From assembly GCA_902555065.1 (NCBI GenBank), contig CACDQQ010000003.1:1-64000 (forward strand): a stretch of 64,000 bases of DNA, read 5' to 3'. The notes beneath the pieces were generated by a model. That model saw nothing but the letters and a program-made list of their open reading frames with translations, did no database searches and was not told the DNA's origin. Of this stretch, positions 44,444 to 54,069 are shown in pieces. The DNA comes from an uncultured Pelagibacteraceae bacterium (GTDB taxonomy: Bacteria; Pseudomonadota; Alphaproteobacteria; Pelagibacterales; Pelagibacteraceae). Both the position numbers and the translations under genes were made by a program. Position 1 is the first letter of the stretch. Every line of letters begins with the position of its first letter.

Positions 44444-45289
44444 GTGGATTACATAAATCATAATTCAAAAATAATCGCATGCGATATAGGTGCTAGTAGT
44501 TGCGATCCTACTCCACATATTGATAATTTATTAAAAAATACTAACTCAAAATTATACGGTTTTGAGCCAAATAAAATTGAATTTGAAAAATTAATATCAG
44601 AGAACAAAAATGAAAAGAGAGAATTTTTTAATTACGCAATTGGCGATGGGGAAGAGAAAATTTTCAATATTTGTGAGTACCCGGGTTGGAGTTCTTTTCT
44701 TGAAGCAGATATAGATTACGTAAAAAACTTTCACAGATTTGAGTTAGATGCTGTAATTAAAGAAAAAACAAAAATAAAGACAAAAAAATTAGATGAGATT
44801 AAATTTGAAAGCAAAGTAGATTTTCTAAAGATAGATGTACAAGGGTTAGAATCTGAAATTATAGAATGCTCAAAAGATACAATTAAAAATTGTCTAGTTG
44901 TAGAGTTAGAATTATCTCCAATACCACTTTATAAAAAGGAAAAGAGATTTTCTTATGTTTGTAAACAAATGGAAGATTTAAAATTTAATTTAAATATGTT
45001 TCAAAAAATTAATACAAAAACATTTAAACCTGTTATTTTAGGTGGAAGTTCGCTAAATGGTTTACACACTTTAATTCAATTAGATTGTGTATTTGTACCT
45101 AGTTATGAAATTATAAATAAATTAAAAAGTGAAGATCTTAAAAAATTAATCAAGATTATGCATTATTCTTACCATTCTTATGATTTTGCTGATTTCTTAA
45201 TACGTTTACTTGAAAAAAAGGAGAATATAAATATTGTAGAAAAATATAGAGACGATGTTTCAAAACTAAAAATCTTAAAAAAATATTAA
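44444..45289 (+). CDS. FkbM-family methyltransferase
   Basis: 281 aa with a GTG start and no close Shine-Dalgarno. SAM-binding motif I is DIGASSCDP, then GFEPNKIEFEKL, FFNYAIGDGEE and the FkbM-typical FLKIDVQGLESEII. The C-terminal 60 residues are helical and unassigned. FkbM enzymes methylate hydroxyls of sugars or natural products. It stands alone between tRNA-Gly and the LON-domain gene. It differs from the second FkbM gene inside the his cluster. Confidence 0.85.
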   Translation: MDYINHNSKIIACDIGASSCDPTPHIDNLLKNTNSKLYGFEPNKIEFEKLISENKNEKREFFNYAIGDGEEKIFNICEYPGWSSFLEADIDYVKNFHRFELDAVIKEKTKIKTKKLDEIKFESKVDFLKIDVQGLESEIIECSKDTIKNCLVVELELSPIPLYKKEKRFSYVCKQMEDLKFNLNMFQKINTKTFKPVILGGSSLNGLHTLIQLDCVFVPSYEIINKLKSEDLKKLIKIMHYSYHSYDFADFLIRLLEKKENINIVEKYRDDVSKLKILKKY

Positions 45290-45338
45290 ACCAAATTTGT
45301 CCAATTGTATCTTGCAAATGAATGACTATAATTAAAAT

Positions 45339-45980
45339 ATGAAGCTTGAAGAATTACCAAAAACTATACCAATTTTCCCATTATCAAATTTTATTATGTT
45401 TCCTGGCACAACTGTTCCACTGAACATTTTTGAGCCAAGGTATCTACAGATGGTAAATGACAGTATGAAAAAGCATCGAATGATTGGAATGATACAGCCA
45501 AAAAAAACAGGGTCTTTGAAAAAACCTGATTTATACGAAATAGGATGTATTGGAAAAATCACAAGTTTCAATGAAACAGAAGACGGAAGAATACTTATTA
45601 TTTTAAACGGGATTTGTAGATACAAAATTAACTCAGAGTTAGATACCAACAAAATGTACCGTGAATGTAATGTTCAATATGATCATTTTTCAAAAGATAT
45701 AATACAAAAAAGTAACGAAGTTAACTTTTCAGACTTAAGCTTAATTATGAAAAACATGAAAACATTTTTCAAAAAACAAGGCTATATTGTGAACTTAAAA
45801 GACTTAGAAAAGAAAGATCTTAGCCAAACTCTTAATGATCTATCAATGGCATCGCCATTCTCATTGGAGGAAAAACAAATATTATTAGAAAGTCTTGATA
45901 TAAATGTAAGAAAAGAAAAAATGGAACAAATCTTAAATAATTATATTAAAGACGAGTTTGAAAATACTACTCTTCAATAA
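45339..45980 (+). CDS. LON substrate-binding-domain protein
   Basis: 213 aa consisting of a Lon N-terminal (LAN) domain: PKTIPIFPLSNFIMFPGTTVPLNIFEPRY, given here as the opening motif in part, and IGCIGKITSFNETEDGRILIIL. The C-terminal helical half (about 120-213) matches the stand-alone LON proteins of alphaproteobacteria. No AAA+ or protease domain is attached. The role is unknown, perhaps substrate handling. It is convergent with the UbiH-like gene (1-bp gap). Confidence 0.88.
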   Translation: MKLEELPKTIPIFPLSNFIMFPGTTVPLNIFEPRYLQMVNDSMKKHRMIGMIQPKKTGSLKKPDLYEIGCIGKITSFNETEDGRILIILNGICRYKINSELDTNKMYRECNVQYDHFSKDIIQKSNEVNFSDLSLIMKNMKTFFKKQGYIVNLKDLEKKDLSQTLNDLSMASPFSLEEKQILLESLDINVRKEKMEQILNNYIKDEFENTTLQ

Positions 45981-45981
45981 T

Positions 45982-47064
45982 TTATAAATTTAATCCTCTA
46001 TCAGATAAAATATTAGTATACTTTTTAAATATAGAATTTTTATTTAAAATTCTAAATACTGGTTTTGAAATTGAATTGTTAAGATTACTATCTAATCTAA
46101 AGAACTCATATATTCCATCAATTGCTTTTCCATATAGATAATTAAGATGCTTTGTAGATTTCTGGAATTCATCAGCAACAGAAATATCTATTGGTAGACC
46201 TAAAGAAATTTTTTCATTAACAATTTTTGATACTATTTTTATATCTCTTATTGTCATATTGAAACCTTGTCCTGCAAGGGGATGTATACGATGTATTAAA
46301 TCACCAAACGCAAGGATATTATTATGGGTATAATTTCTAAGCATTTCAAACGTTAGGCTGAATTTTTCAATTTTACTAATCTTTATTAATGAATAGAAAG
46401 TATTATATTTTTTAAATATATCGATGATTGTCTTATCATCTATTTCTCCTCCCTTGTAAGAAAAAACTATTGAAGTTTTTGTATTAGATAACGGCAAAAA
46501 CGCCAAAGGTCCAAGTTTTGTAAAAACTTGAATGGCTATATTATTATCTTTACGTTGGTGATTTATTAGAAATGTATAAGCTCTACTTCTATAATTTTTT
46601 TGTGTTTTATTACTAAAAAATTTATTTGAGATGAAATTTTTATTTTCACTATTTATAACTAGATCATATTTTTTAATTTTTTTTTGCATAGATGGACTGG
46701 AAGTATCTAAATGATGTAATTTTATAATTTTAGATTTTTTTATTTTTTTTAAAAAAATTTCATTTAATTTTGAATATGGTATTAAATTAAAAACTTCTTT
46801 ATTTTTTTTTTTAAAGTTAATAATTTCTTTGGATTGAGATTTTTCTGTAAAAATTTTAATTTCTTTACTTTTCCAAGGTATAATACTCGATTTTGCTAAA
46901 AAATTTAAATAATCGAAATTTTCGCTTGATAAAGCTATTGTTCTATTTGATTTATTGTTTTGAATTTTTTTATTTGAATATATGTCAACATTGAGTTTTT
47001 TTTCCTCAAAAACCCTAGCGAGAATTAAATTTGTTAAATTTTGGCCTATAAGACAAATTTTCAT
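45982..47064 (-). CDS. UbiH/UbiF-type FAD monooxygenase
   Basis: 360 aa. The C-terminal FAD site GDLIHRIHPLAGQGFNMTIRD is diagnostic for ubiquinone hydroxylases (UbiH/UbiF/Coq6). The N-terminal dinucleotide motif is degenerate (GQNLTNLILA) but in the right place, and NRTIALSSEN follows as expected. It would hydroxylate a ring position of a polyprenyl-benzene intermediate in ubiquinone synthesis; which position cannot be read. It is shorter than the usual 390-400 aa. Divergent from ftsK across 61 bp. Confidence 0.85.
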   Translation of the reverse strand: MKICLIGQNLTNLILARVFEEKKLNVDIYSNKKIQNNKSNRTIALSSENFDYLNFLAKSSIIPWKSKEIKIFTEKSQSKEIINFKKKNKEVFNLIPYSKLNEIFLKKIKKSKIIKLHHLDTSSPSMQKKIKKYDLVINSENKNFISNKFFSNKTQKNYRSRAYTFLINHQRKDNNIAIQVFTKLGPLAFLPLSNTKTSIVFSYKGGEIDDKTIIDIFKKYNTFYSLIKISKIEKFSLTFEMLRNYTHNNILAFGDLIHRIHPLAGQGFNMTIRDIKIVSKIVNEKISLGLPIDISVADEFQKSTKHLNYLYGKAIDGIYEFFRLDSNLNNSISKPVFRILNKNSIFKKYTNILSDRGLNL

Positions 47065-47125
47065 AACAAAATAATTTTAACAATAAAAATTAAATGATAC
47101 AAAGTGACAAAAGCAGTTTTGATTC

Positions 47126-49204
47126 ATGATACTTAAAAATTATATCAATAAAATAGGCGATTTTATTGCAAGAAGACTGGCTGAATTGGTTGGTATTTTT
47201 CTGGTGTTTGCATCTATATTACTTTTTATATCTTTGATTAGCTATTCGCCGGAGGATCCAAATTTTATATTTCCTGAAAATCAGGAGATAAAAAATTTTC
47301 TTGGATTTAGGGGGAGTTTTATCGCTGATATATTTTTTCAATCAATCGGGATAATATCATTTTTGATTCCTTTTTCTCTTCTATTTACTGGATTGTCGAT
47401 AACAATTAACAAAAAATTTGTAGTTATTATTGAAAATATTTTTTTCATTATTCTTTACATTATTTTTGCAACATTTTTCTTTGGTATTTTCCATAAGGAG
47501 ACCTATTGGTTAATAATAAATGGCAATAATGGTTTTATAGGTGATTTAATGTCTGAAACTTTAATTGCAGACTTTTTAAAAATTAACAAAACAATGAGTT
47601 ATTATTTGTTAATTTTTTTTATTTTATTATTTTTTCTTTTAAGTAGTAATTTCAAAATTTCGTATATCTTAAATTTTTTTTTATTAGTGAAAAAGATGTT
47701 TTTATCAAAAAGAAGTAGTTCTAATAACCAAGAAAATATAATCAAGGATAAACCCATAATTGAAAAAGTTAAGGATCCTCCTATTCAAGAAGATTTATTT
47801 TCTAACAATAAATCAAATTTAAATGATGTAAAAATTAAATTACCTTTAATTGATTTTTTAAAAAAACCTGAAAAGATTTCTAACAAAAAAGAAGATGTCA
47901 GAATTAATGCTGAAGGATTAGAAAAAATACTTCTGGATTTTGGAGTAGAGGGAAGCATAAAAAAAATAAGTCATGGACCTGTTGTTTCTCTCAACGAATT
48001 TGAGCCAGCGGCTGGGGTTAAAGTTTCTAAAATTATTAATTTAGCAGAGGACATTGCTAGAAACACAAGTTCAGAATCTGCAAGGATAGCTACAATACCT
48101 GGAAGTAATACTGTGGGTATTGAACTGCCCAAGGTATCAAGAGAAAATGTTTTTTTAAGGGAAATAATTTCAGATAAGAATTTTAGAAAAAGAGATATAA
48201 AATTACCAATTGCTCTTGGTAAAAGTATATCTGGAGAGCCGATAACAAGCGATTTAAGTTTGATGCCTCATTTATTAATAGCTGGAACTACTGGCTCGGG
48301 AAAATCAGTATGTATTAACACAATTATCCTATCACTAATTTACAAACATACTCCTGATGCTTGTAAGTTCATTTTGATCGATCCAAAAATGTTAGAACTT
48401 TCAACTTATGAAGGGATACCACATTTATTATGTCCGGTTATTACCGAAGCAAAAAAAGCAGCATCTGTTTTGGGTTGGGTAGTTAAAGAAATGGAAAGCA
48501 GATACAGACTAATGACAAAAGTAGGTGTAAGGAACATTGACGGTTACAATGAAAAGCACAAAGTAAAAATGCCTTATATTGTTGTTATTGTTGATGAAAT
48601 GTCTGATCTCATGTTGGTAGCTGGTAAAGAGATTGAAAATTACATTCAAAAATTGTCACAAATGGCTAGAGCAGCTGGAATTCATATTATAATGGCAACA
48701 CAGAGACCAAGTGTAGATGTAATAACTGGAACTATAAAGGCTAATTTTCCAACTCGTATTTCATTTCAAGTAACTTCAAAAATTGATAGTAGAACAATTT
48801 TAGGTGAACAAGGAGCTGAGCAACTTTTAGGTAAAGGAGATATGTTGTATATGTCTTCTGCAAACAGAATTACAAGGATACATGCACCTTATGTATCAGA
48901 AATAGAAATAGATAAAGTAAATAATTTTTTGAGAAATCAAGCAGAGCCAGATTACGTTGATGAAATTTTAAACTTTGCTGATGAGAAAGAGATAGGCGAA
49001 AAAAATAAGGATAATTCTGATACTGATGAATTATATAGTGAAGCATTAGAAATAATAAAATCAGAAAGAAAAGCATCAACTTCATTTTTGCAAAGAAAAT
49101 TACAGATTGGTTATAACAGGGCTGCAAGAATAATCGATCAAATGGAAGTAAATGGTGAAGTAAGTAAAGCCAATCATGTAGGTAAAAGGGAGGTTTTGAA
49201 ATAG
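47126..49204 (+). CDS. ftsK: DNA translocase FtsK
   Basis: 692 aa, compact. Four or five N-terminal helices (about 20-180), a short linker (about 180-260; long in enterobacteria), then the alpha/beta motor with GTTGSGKSVCIN (Walker A), ILIDPKMLELS, PYIVVIVDEMSDLM (Walker B) and MATQRPSVDVITG. The C-terminal winged-helix gamma domain (SFLQRKLQIGYNRAARIIDQM) is present and would read polar KOPS-like sites. It coordinates chromosome dimer resolution with septation. Its TAG overlaps the lolA GTG. Confidence 0.97.
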   Translation: MILKNYINKIGDFIARRLAELVGIFLVFASILLFISLISYSPEDPNFIFPENQEIKNFLGFRGSFIADIFFQSIGIISFLIPFSLLFTGLSITINKKFVVIIENIFFIILYIIFATFFFGIFHKETYWLIINGNNGFIGDLMSETLIADFLKINKTMSYYLLIFFILLFFLLSSNFKISYILNFFLLVKKMFLSKRSSSNNQENIIKDKPIIEKVKDPPIQEDLFSNNKSNLNDVKIKLPLIDFLKKPEKISNKKEDVRINAEGLEKILLDFGVEGSIKKISHGPVVSLNEFEPAAGVKVSKIINLAEDIARNTSSESARIATIPGSNTVGIELPKVSRENVFLREIISDKNFRKRDIKLPIALGKSISGEPITSDLSLMPHLLIAGTTGSGKSVCINTIILSLIYKHTPDACKFILIDPKMLELSTYEGIPHLLCPVITEAKKAASVLGWVVKEMESRYRLMTKVGVRNIDGYNEKHKVKMPYIVVIVDEMSDLMLVAGKEIENYIQKLSQMARAAGIHIIMATQRPSVDVITGTIKANFPTRISFQVTSKIDSRTILGEQGAEQLLGKGDMLYMSSANRITRIHAPYVSEIEIDKVNNFLRNQAEPDYVDEILNFADEKEIGEKNKDNSDTDELYSEALEIIKSERKASTSFLQRKLQIGYNRAARIIDQMEVNGEVSKANHVGKREVLK

Positions 49205-49758
49205 TGAAATATATAATATTTATTTTAATATTTTTTTATCCATTAAATATTTTTGCATCTTCAAAGCAACTAATAAAAAATAAATTAGAAGATACTAATA
49301 ATATATCTTTTAAATTTATACAAAAAATTGGAGAAAAGGCTGAACAAGGAGAATGTATAATTTCGTATCCAAAAAAAATTTTATGTAAGTATGACGATAT
49401 TTATAATAAAATTTTAGTATCTAATGGAAGATCATTGGTAATTAATAGTAAAAAAATTAATAATTATTTAAGGTATCAACTTAAAGATACACCTCTTAAT
49501 TTAATTTTAGATAAAAAATTTCTACTAGACAAACTAGATCAGGTGGAAACAATTAAAGAAAATGATGAAACGTTTTCTTTTAAAATTGTACATAACAAAA
49601 ATTTATTAAATATTTTTTTTGATAAAATTAATTATAAAATTAAAGGATGGAGTACAACTGACATTTATCTAAACAAAGTTGAAACCAAATTAATTAATGT
49701 AGAAACAAATATAATAATTGATCAAAAATTATTCAGAGTTCAAAATTATATTAATTAA
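49204..49758 (+). CDS. lolA: LolA-like outer-membrane lipoprotein carrier
   Basis: 184 aa with a signal peptide (about 1-18, ending FAS). It shows the LolA half-barrel pattern: ISFKFIQKIGEKAEQGECIISYPKKILCKY is the recognisable opening, quoted in part, followed by LVSNGRSLVINSKK and TPLNLILDKKF. LolA shuttles lipoproteins across the periplasm from LolCDE. It starts at a GTG inside the ftsK stop (TAGTG), and ftsK-lolA is a common proteobacterial pair. The 3' end overlaps the convergent GNAT gene by 8 bp. Confidence 0.88.
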   Translation: MKYIIFILIFFYPLNIFASSKQLIKNKLEDTNNISFKFIQKIGEKAEQGECIISYPKKILCKYDDIYNKILVSNGRSLVINSKKINNYLRYQLKDTPLNLILDKKFLLDKLDQVETIKENDETFSFKIVHNKNLLNIFFDKINYKIKGWSTTDIYLNKVETKLINVETNIIIDQKLFRVQNYIN

Positions 49759-50260
49759 TATCTAAATTAATACTTTCAGATTTAAAAATTTTCATACCTC
49801 TTCCTAAATAATTTTTTAGAGCGTGTTTGTGATCTAGAGAGCAAGTATGCAACCAAACTTTTTTAGTATTTCTTCTAAAGCCTAACTTTAAAGCTTCTGT
49901 TAAGAGATATTTTCCATATTTTTTTCCTATATATTGATCTAAAATTCCAAAATATGCTACTTCACATTTTCTTGTTTCGGGATAAAATAAGAGCTCAAAA
50001 AAACCAATTAAGTCATCATTTTCTCTCAATATATAAGTTTCTAAATTAGAATTATTTGTGTAACTCATCCATTTCGCATCGTTCCAAGCGAGTCGATCTA
50101 TCCAACGATAGCTTTTTCCAATTTGCTTATAAAAAAATTTATTTATTTGAAAATCTGGTGGATTTTTAATTTCAATTTTACAGTTAATCTTCGGCTCAGA
50201 TGAATTGATTTCGTCTAGAGAATTAATTTCCAAGTACTTTCTATCAACTCTGGTTATCAC
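49751..50260 (-). CDS. GNAT acetyltransferase
   Basis: 169 aa with a C-terminal GNAT core (about 75-160): YILRENDDLIGFFELL, CEVAYFGILDQYIGKKYGKYLL in the region of the acetyl-CoA loop (Q-x-x-G-x-K/G), and KKVWLHTCSLDHKHALKNY. The substrate is not predictable. The start ATG overlaps the HIT gene stop by 4 bp, so the two are co-translated. It is convergent with and overlaps lolA. Confidence 0.85.
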   Translation of the reverse strand: MITRVDRKYLEINSLDEINSSEPKINCKIEIKNPPDFQINKFFYKQIGKSYRWIDRLAWNDAKWMSYTNNSNLETYILRENDDLIGFFELLFYPETRKCEVAYFGILDQYIGKKYGKYLLTEALKLGFRRNTKKVWLHTCSLDHKHALKNYLGRGMKIFKSESINLDIN

Positions 50261-50622
50261 GAAACCATTTTTCCAACTTTTTCACCACCAAATAAATGAA
50301 AATGTAAGTGTGGTACTTCTTGACCACCATAGTCACTAATATTAGCAAGAGCTCGATATCCCTTACCATCAATCGATGAAATTCCCAACTTTTTTGAAAC
50401 AATAGTTATTCCTTTCATCAAACCTACTATTTCATCATTTGAAGCATTTGAATTGAAGTCATCTAAATCTATATATTTTCCTTTTGGAATGACTAAAGCA
50501 TGTATTTTTTTTTGGGGATTAATATCGTAAAAAGATAAAACAAATTCATCCTCGTAAATTTTATTACACGGAATTTCTCCTCTTAGAATTTTTGCAAATA
50601 TATTGTTATTATCATAACTCAT
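50257..50622 (-). CDS. HIT-family nucleotide hydrolase (HinT-like)
   Basis: 121 aa. FAKILRGEIPCNKIYEDE at the start, DINPQKKIHALVIPK in the middle, and the histidine triad VPHLHFHLFGG near the end. It belongs to the HinT branch, which hydrolyses purine nucleoside phosphoramidates. It overlaps the GNAT gene by 4 bp. The 51 bp between it and the prepilin gene hold nothing evident. Confidence 0.94.
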   Translation of the reverse strand: MSYDNNNIFAKILRGEIPCNKIYEDEFVLSFYDINPQKKIHALVIPKGKYIDLDDFNSNASNDEIVGLMKGITIVSKKLGISSIDGKGYRALANISDYGGQEVPHLHFHLFGGEKVGKMVS

Positions 50623-50673
50623 TGTTATTAATATTATATTATCAAGTTAAAATATTATTCAATAATTTAATAT

Positions 50674-51150
50674 TTAATCTGACCATTTTACTTCATCATA
50701 AATTAATTTTTTGCTATCAATATAGGTTGAAAATGTACAATATCCTCCTGATTTACTCCATATATAAGTCCTACCTTCTTTACCGTAATTACAACAATTG
50801 CCACCCCAAGCTTGATTGTCTTGATCCTTGCTTCTTGCAACTGAACCTGCGTAAGGACTTTTAATTTCTTTAAAATGATGTTGAAATGATGGACAATCAA
50901 ATGCTAAATTTTTTTGATTAAAACTTTTTGTTGACCCTCCATTTATTTTTCTATTTATGCTTCCATTAATTTCGAATTCAATAACTAAAGTTGTAAACTG
51001 TTTCACCATTAAATTATGATTTTGTTTAGTAACATTTTTTTTTGTACTAGATGTATAACCATTATAAGCAACAACGCCAACGGCGGCTAAAATTCCAATT
51101 ATTGCTACAACAACTAATAACTCAATTAAAGTGAAACCATTCTGTTTCAT
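50674..51150 (-). CDS. Type IV prepilin-like protein
   Basis: 158 aa with a class III leader MKQNG and cleavage before F (G/FTLIELL), then the conserved hydrophobic helix FTLIELLVVVAIIGILAAV with Glu5 of the mature pilin. The globular part has four cysteines (one in DCPSF, two adjacent in NCCNYG, one in YCTF). No pilus assembly genes are nearby. It may be a major pilin or a minor pilin for DNA uptake. Confidence 0.9.
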   Translation of the reverse strand: MKQNGFTLIELLVVVAIIGILAAVGVVAYNGYTSSTKKNVTKQNHNLMVKQFTTLVIEFEINGSINRKINGGSTKSFNQKNLAFDCPSFQHHFKEIKSPYAGSVARSKDQDNQAWGGNCCNYGKEGRTYIWSKSGGYCTFSTYIDSKKLIYDEVKWSD

Positions 51151-51189
51151 ATTACAAAAATATTTTATTAAAATTTTTAAAGTTTTTCA

Positions 51190-51217
51190 TTGTTAAAATG
51201 TATGCAACTAATAAGAT
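51190..51217 (+). promoter_or_regulatory. Candidate promoter of the TRAP operon
   Basis: TTGTTA (51190-51195), 16-nt spacer, TAAGAT (51212-51217), a moderate housekeeping-type match 24 nt before the dctP ATG. A purine-rich ribosome site, AGAGAGGG, lies at 51231-51238. AT-rich DNA makes such matches frequent. Confidence 0.35.
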
Positions 51218-51241
51218 ATTAATTTAAAAAAGAGAGGGAAA

Positions 51242-52258
51242 ATGAATATATTTAAATCAACATACAAAGCTATAGTTAGCTTAATATTTATTTTTTCATT
51301 TGTTCTTACTTCAACATCGGCATTCTCAGAAATAGTTGGACGACTATCTGTTCACTGGAGCCCGAAACATCATAGTGCAAAGCATGCACAAATTTTTGCA
51401 GATGAAGTTAATAAAAGAGCAAAAGGAAAATTAAAAATCGAAGTTTATCCATCTAAACAGTTATTTGGAATTCGAGAAGTAATGGGAGCGGTCACATCTG
51501 GTGCAGTTGAACTAGGAGGGATTGTTGGAGTAGTAAGTTTTCCACCAATCAATAAAAACTTTAACGTTGCTTCATTTCCTGGATTATTTAATTCATGGGA
51601 ACAACAAAGAGGCTTTTTCCAAAACTCACCTAAAGGAAAAGAAATTTGGAGTGAGTTAACTAAAAAAACTAATTCAACATTAGTTATGTATAACCCTGTT
51701 GGGCCTGTAATGACTTTTTCAAGTGCTAAAGAATTAACAGGTATAGATGCTATGAAAGGTCTTAAAGCTAGAAGACTATTAAAAAGTGAAGAGCCAATGT
51801 GGGATGCTCTAGGAGCTAACAGAGTTTCTTTACCTACAGGTGAAGTTTATACATCTTTACAAACTGGAATGATTGATACAATTAATAGTCCTCCAGGAAG
51901 TATAGAAGCATATAGTTGGTGGGAGTTTTTAAAATACGCACAAAAACCTTATCAATATTATGCTGATGCATATATCATGGCAAACTCAACTTGGTTTAAT
52001 AGTCTGTCTCCAGACTTACAAAAAATCATAATGGATGTTGGTAAAGAAATTGGTAAAAGATCAACCGACTTAATTATGGATACAGGAGAAAGCACTCTTA
52101 AAAAATTCCAAGAAAGAGGTGGAGTTGTTACTACACTTTCAGGTGCAGAAAAAGCTAAGTTTGATAAGCTTATGAAAGATGAAGTAATGCCAGCAATGGC
52201 TAAAATGATTGATGCAGATGCCTTAGAGGCTGCACAAGCATATGCTAAGAGTAATTAG
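51242..52258 (+). CDS. dctP: TRAP transporter solute-binding protein DctP
   Basis: 338 aa with a signal peptide (about 1-29, ending AFS). The DctP family pattern is clear: HAQIFADEVNKRAKGKLKIEVYPS, LFGIREVMGAVTSGAVELGG, GLKARRLLKSEEPMWDALGA with the substrate-contacting Arg, LPTGEVYTSLQTGMIDTINS. The ligand is an organic acid by family; I cannot specify which. Strong SD AGAGAGGG upstream suggests high expression, as is usual for periplasmic binding proteins in this lineage. Confidence 0.93.
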   Translation: MNIFKSTYKAIVSLIFIFSFVLTSTSAFSEIVGRLSVHWSPKHHSAKHAQIFADEVNKRAKGKLKIEVYPSKQLFGIREVMGAVTSGAVELGGIVGVVSFPPINKNFNVASFPGLFNSWEQQRGFFQNSPKGKEIWSELTKKTNSTLVMYNPVGPVMTFSSAKELTGIDAMKGLKARRLLKSEEPMWDALGANRVSLPTGEVYTSLQTGMIDTINSPPGSIEAYSWWEFLKYAQKPYQYYADAYIMANSTWFNSLSPDLQKIIMDVGKEIGKRSTDLIMDTGESTLKKFQERGGVVTTLSGAEKAKFDKLMKDEVMPAMAKMIDADALEAAQAYAKSN

Positions 52259-52286
52259 AAGAAGTTAAACTTTTTCTATAAAGATT

Positions 52287-52781
52287 ATGAGAGCATTGCG
52301 AGCTATTAATAATTTGCTAGCAAAAGCTGCAACTTCGCTCGCAATGTTCATTGTCTTTTTAATGGTGGCAGCTTTAGCATTAAGCGCCACAACAAGATTT
52401 ATCACAGGTACAGGATTTGCATGGTTTATTGAATTACCCCCAGTAATGGTGAGTTGGTTGGTATTTCCATTACTTGGTCCTTTATTAAAAAAAGGGCATC
52501 ATATTAAAGTAGATTTTTTAAGTCATTATTTATCTGAAAAATCAAAAAATGTTATTGGAACAATTGTAAATTTGATAGCTTTAATTTCTGCATGCATATT
52601 CTTTAAGGCAGGGGTTGATGCAACAAAAATGTATTACAACTTAGGGCAAATGATGGAATTAGAAATTAATATTCCAATTTGGTGGATGTTTTTAGCATTT
52701 CCAGTTGGTTTTTTAATTTTAGCCTTAACTTCTTTAGAACTAATTATAGATAATTTAAAAAAACTTTCTGGAAAAGAATAA
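52287..52781 (+). CDS. dctQ: TRAP transporter small permease DctQ
   Basis: 164 aa with four membrane helices, family pattern GTGFAWFIELPPVMVSWLVF and LLKKGHHIKVDFL with the conserved His-Ile-x-Val-Asp. It forms the membrane complex with DctM. Gap 28 bp from dctP, stop and dctM start directly adjacent. Confidence 0.93.
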   Translation: MRALRAINNLLAKAATSLAMFIVFLMVAALALSATTRFITGTGFAWFIELPPVMVSWLVFPLLGPLLKKGHHIKVDFLSHYLSEKSKNVIGTIVNLIALISACIFFKAGVDATKMYYNLGQMMELEINIPIWWMFLAFPVGFLILALTSLELIIDNLKKLSGKE

Positions 52782-54047
52782 ATGTTTGGACTAGCTTTTA
52801 TTTTATCTCTTACAACATTAGTTATTTCTGTTCCTATATTTTTAGTTTTTGGTTTAGGAAGTTCATTAGCTGCAATTGCAGGTTTGAATTTACCATGGTC
52901 AGTTTTAATTCAAGTTTCATTTGGAGCACTGACAAAACATGTGCTTATAGCTGTTCCATTATTTATTTTTACTGGTATGGCAATGTTGAAGGGTGGTGCT
53001 GCATCAAGATTAGTTAAGTTTACAACAACGCTAGTTGGTCATTGGCCAGGTGGATTGGGGGTTGCAATGGTTATTGCGATGGGTTTCTTCGCAGCTTTTT
53101 GTGGATCCATACTTGCAGCAATCACTGCTGTTGGGACAATCATGATGCCAAAGATGATTGAACAAGGTTACCCAACTCCTTTTGTTGTAGTTCTTGCAGC
53201 TTCTGCTGCTCTATTAGAAGCATTGATACCTCCGTCTAATGCAGCAATATTATTTAGTGCATTAACTAATGTACCTGTGTCAAAAACATTTGCTGCAGGT
53301 GTTATTCCGGGCTTAGTTCTCCTTGTTTTGATGGTTCTTCTAGTTTTGTTTAAATGCAGGCATATTAGAACAGATGAGAAAGCTTCTTTAAAAGAAAGAG
53401 TAAGCTCTTTCATCTCTGCGCTACCTGCACTGATCACCCCAGTGATAATTTTAGGTGGAATTTATGCTGGAATACTTACTCCATCTGAGTCGGCTGCTGT
53501 CGCTGGAGTTTATGCAGTCCTTATAGGATTTTTAATTTATAGAGAGCTAACTTTTTCATCTTTAATGAGCTGTTTAAGAGAAACAGCCATCATTACAGCT
53601 GTAATTTTTGCAATAATAGCAACTGCTACATTCTTAAGTGTAGTTTTAACTTACACACAAGCTCCTCAAAAAATTATAACATTCTTCACAGATAAAGGTG
53701 TGAGCGTAAATCTATTCTGGATAATGCTAGGAGCAATTTGTTTAATTCTTGGAACATTTATTGAAATAGTACCTGTATTTTATTTAACTGTTCCAATATT
53801 TGCAGCAATTACATTATCATTTAATCAAAGCTTACTTCATCTATACGTGGTATTCGTAGCCTTTGCAGGAATAGGTATGATAACTCCACCTGTATGTGTC
53901 GGTATATATACAGCTGCAGGTGTTATTAAAGAAAATCCAGCAAAAGCATTTAAAGAGGTACCGTTATTTACAATTGTTGGAATAATTTATGGTATATTAA
54001 TGATAATGTTTCCAATATTTTCAACCTGGCTACCAAGCAAACTATAA
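52782..54047 (+). CDS. dctM: TRAP transporter large permease DctM
   Basis: 421 aa, about 12 helices. Motifs: VPLFIFTGMAMLKGGAASRLV, FFAAFCGSILAAITAVGTIMMP, a LLEALIPPSNAAILF stretch and GMITPPVCVGIY near the end, all typical of DctM/SiaT-type sodium-coupled permeases. It completes a three-gene TRAP importer. It starts directly after the dctQ stop. Confidence 0.95.
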   Translation: MFGLAFILSLTTLVISVPIFLVFGLGSSLAAIAGLNLPWSVLIQVSFGALTKHVLIAVPLFIFTGMAMLKGGAASRLVKFTTTLVGHWPGGLGVAMVIAMGFFAAFCGSILAAITAVGTIMMPKMIEQGYPTPFVVVLAASAALLEALIPPSNAAILFSALTNVPVSKTFAAGVIPGLVLLVLMVLLVLFKCRHIRTDEKASLKERVSSFISALPALITPVIILGGIYAGILTPSESAAVAGVYAVLIGFLIYRELTFSSLMSCLRETAIITAVIFAIIATATFLSVVLTYTQAPQKIITFFTDKGVSVNLFWIMLGAICLILGTFIEIVPVFYLTVPIFAAITLSFNQSLLHLYVVFVAFAGIGMITPPVCVGIYTAAGVIKENPAKAFKEVPLFTIVGIIYGILMIMFPIFSTWLPSKL

Positions 54048-54069
54048 TTAAAAAATTTATAGGTCTTTT

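Noticed and set aside
51151-51241. Possible riboswitch upstream of dctP
   Set aside because: No paired elements or family motif; just a candidate promoter and ribosome site.
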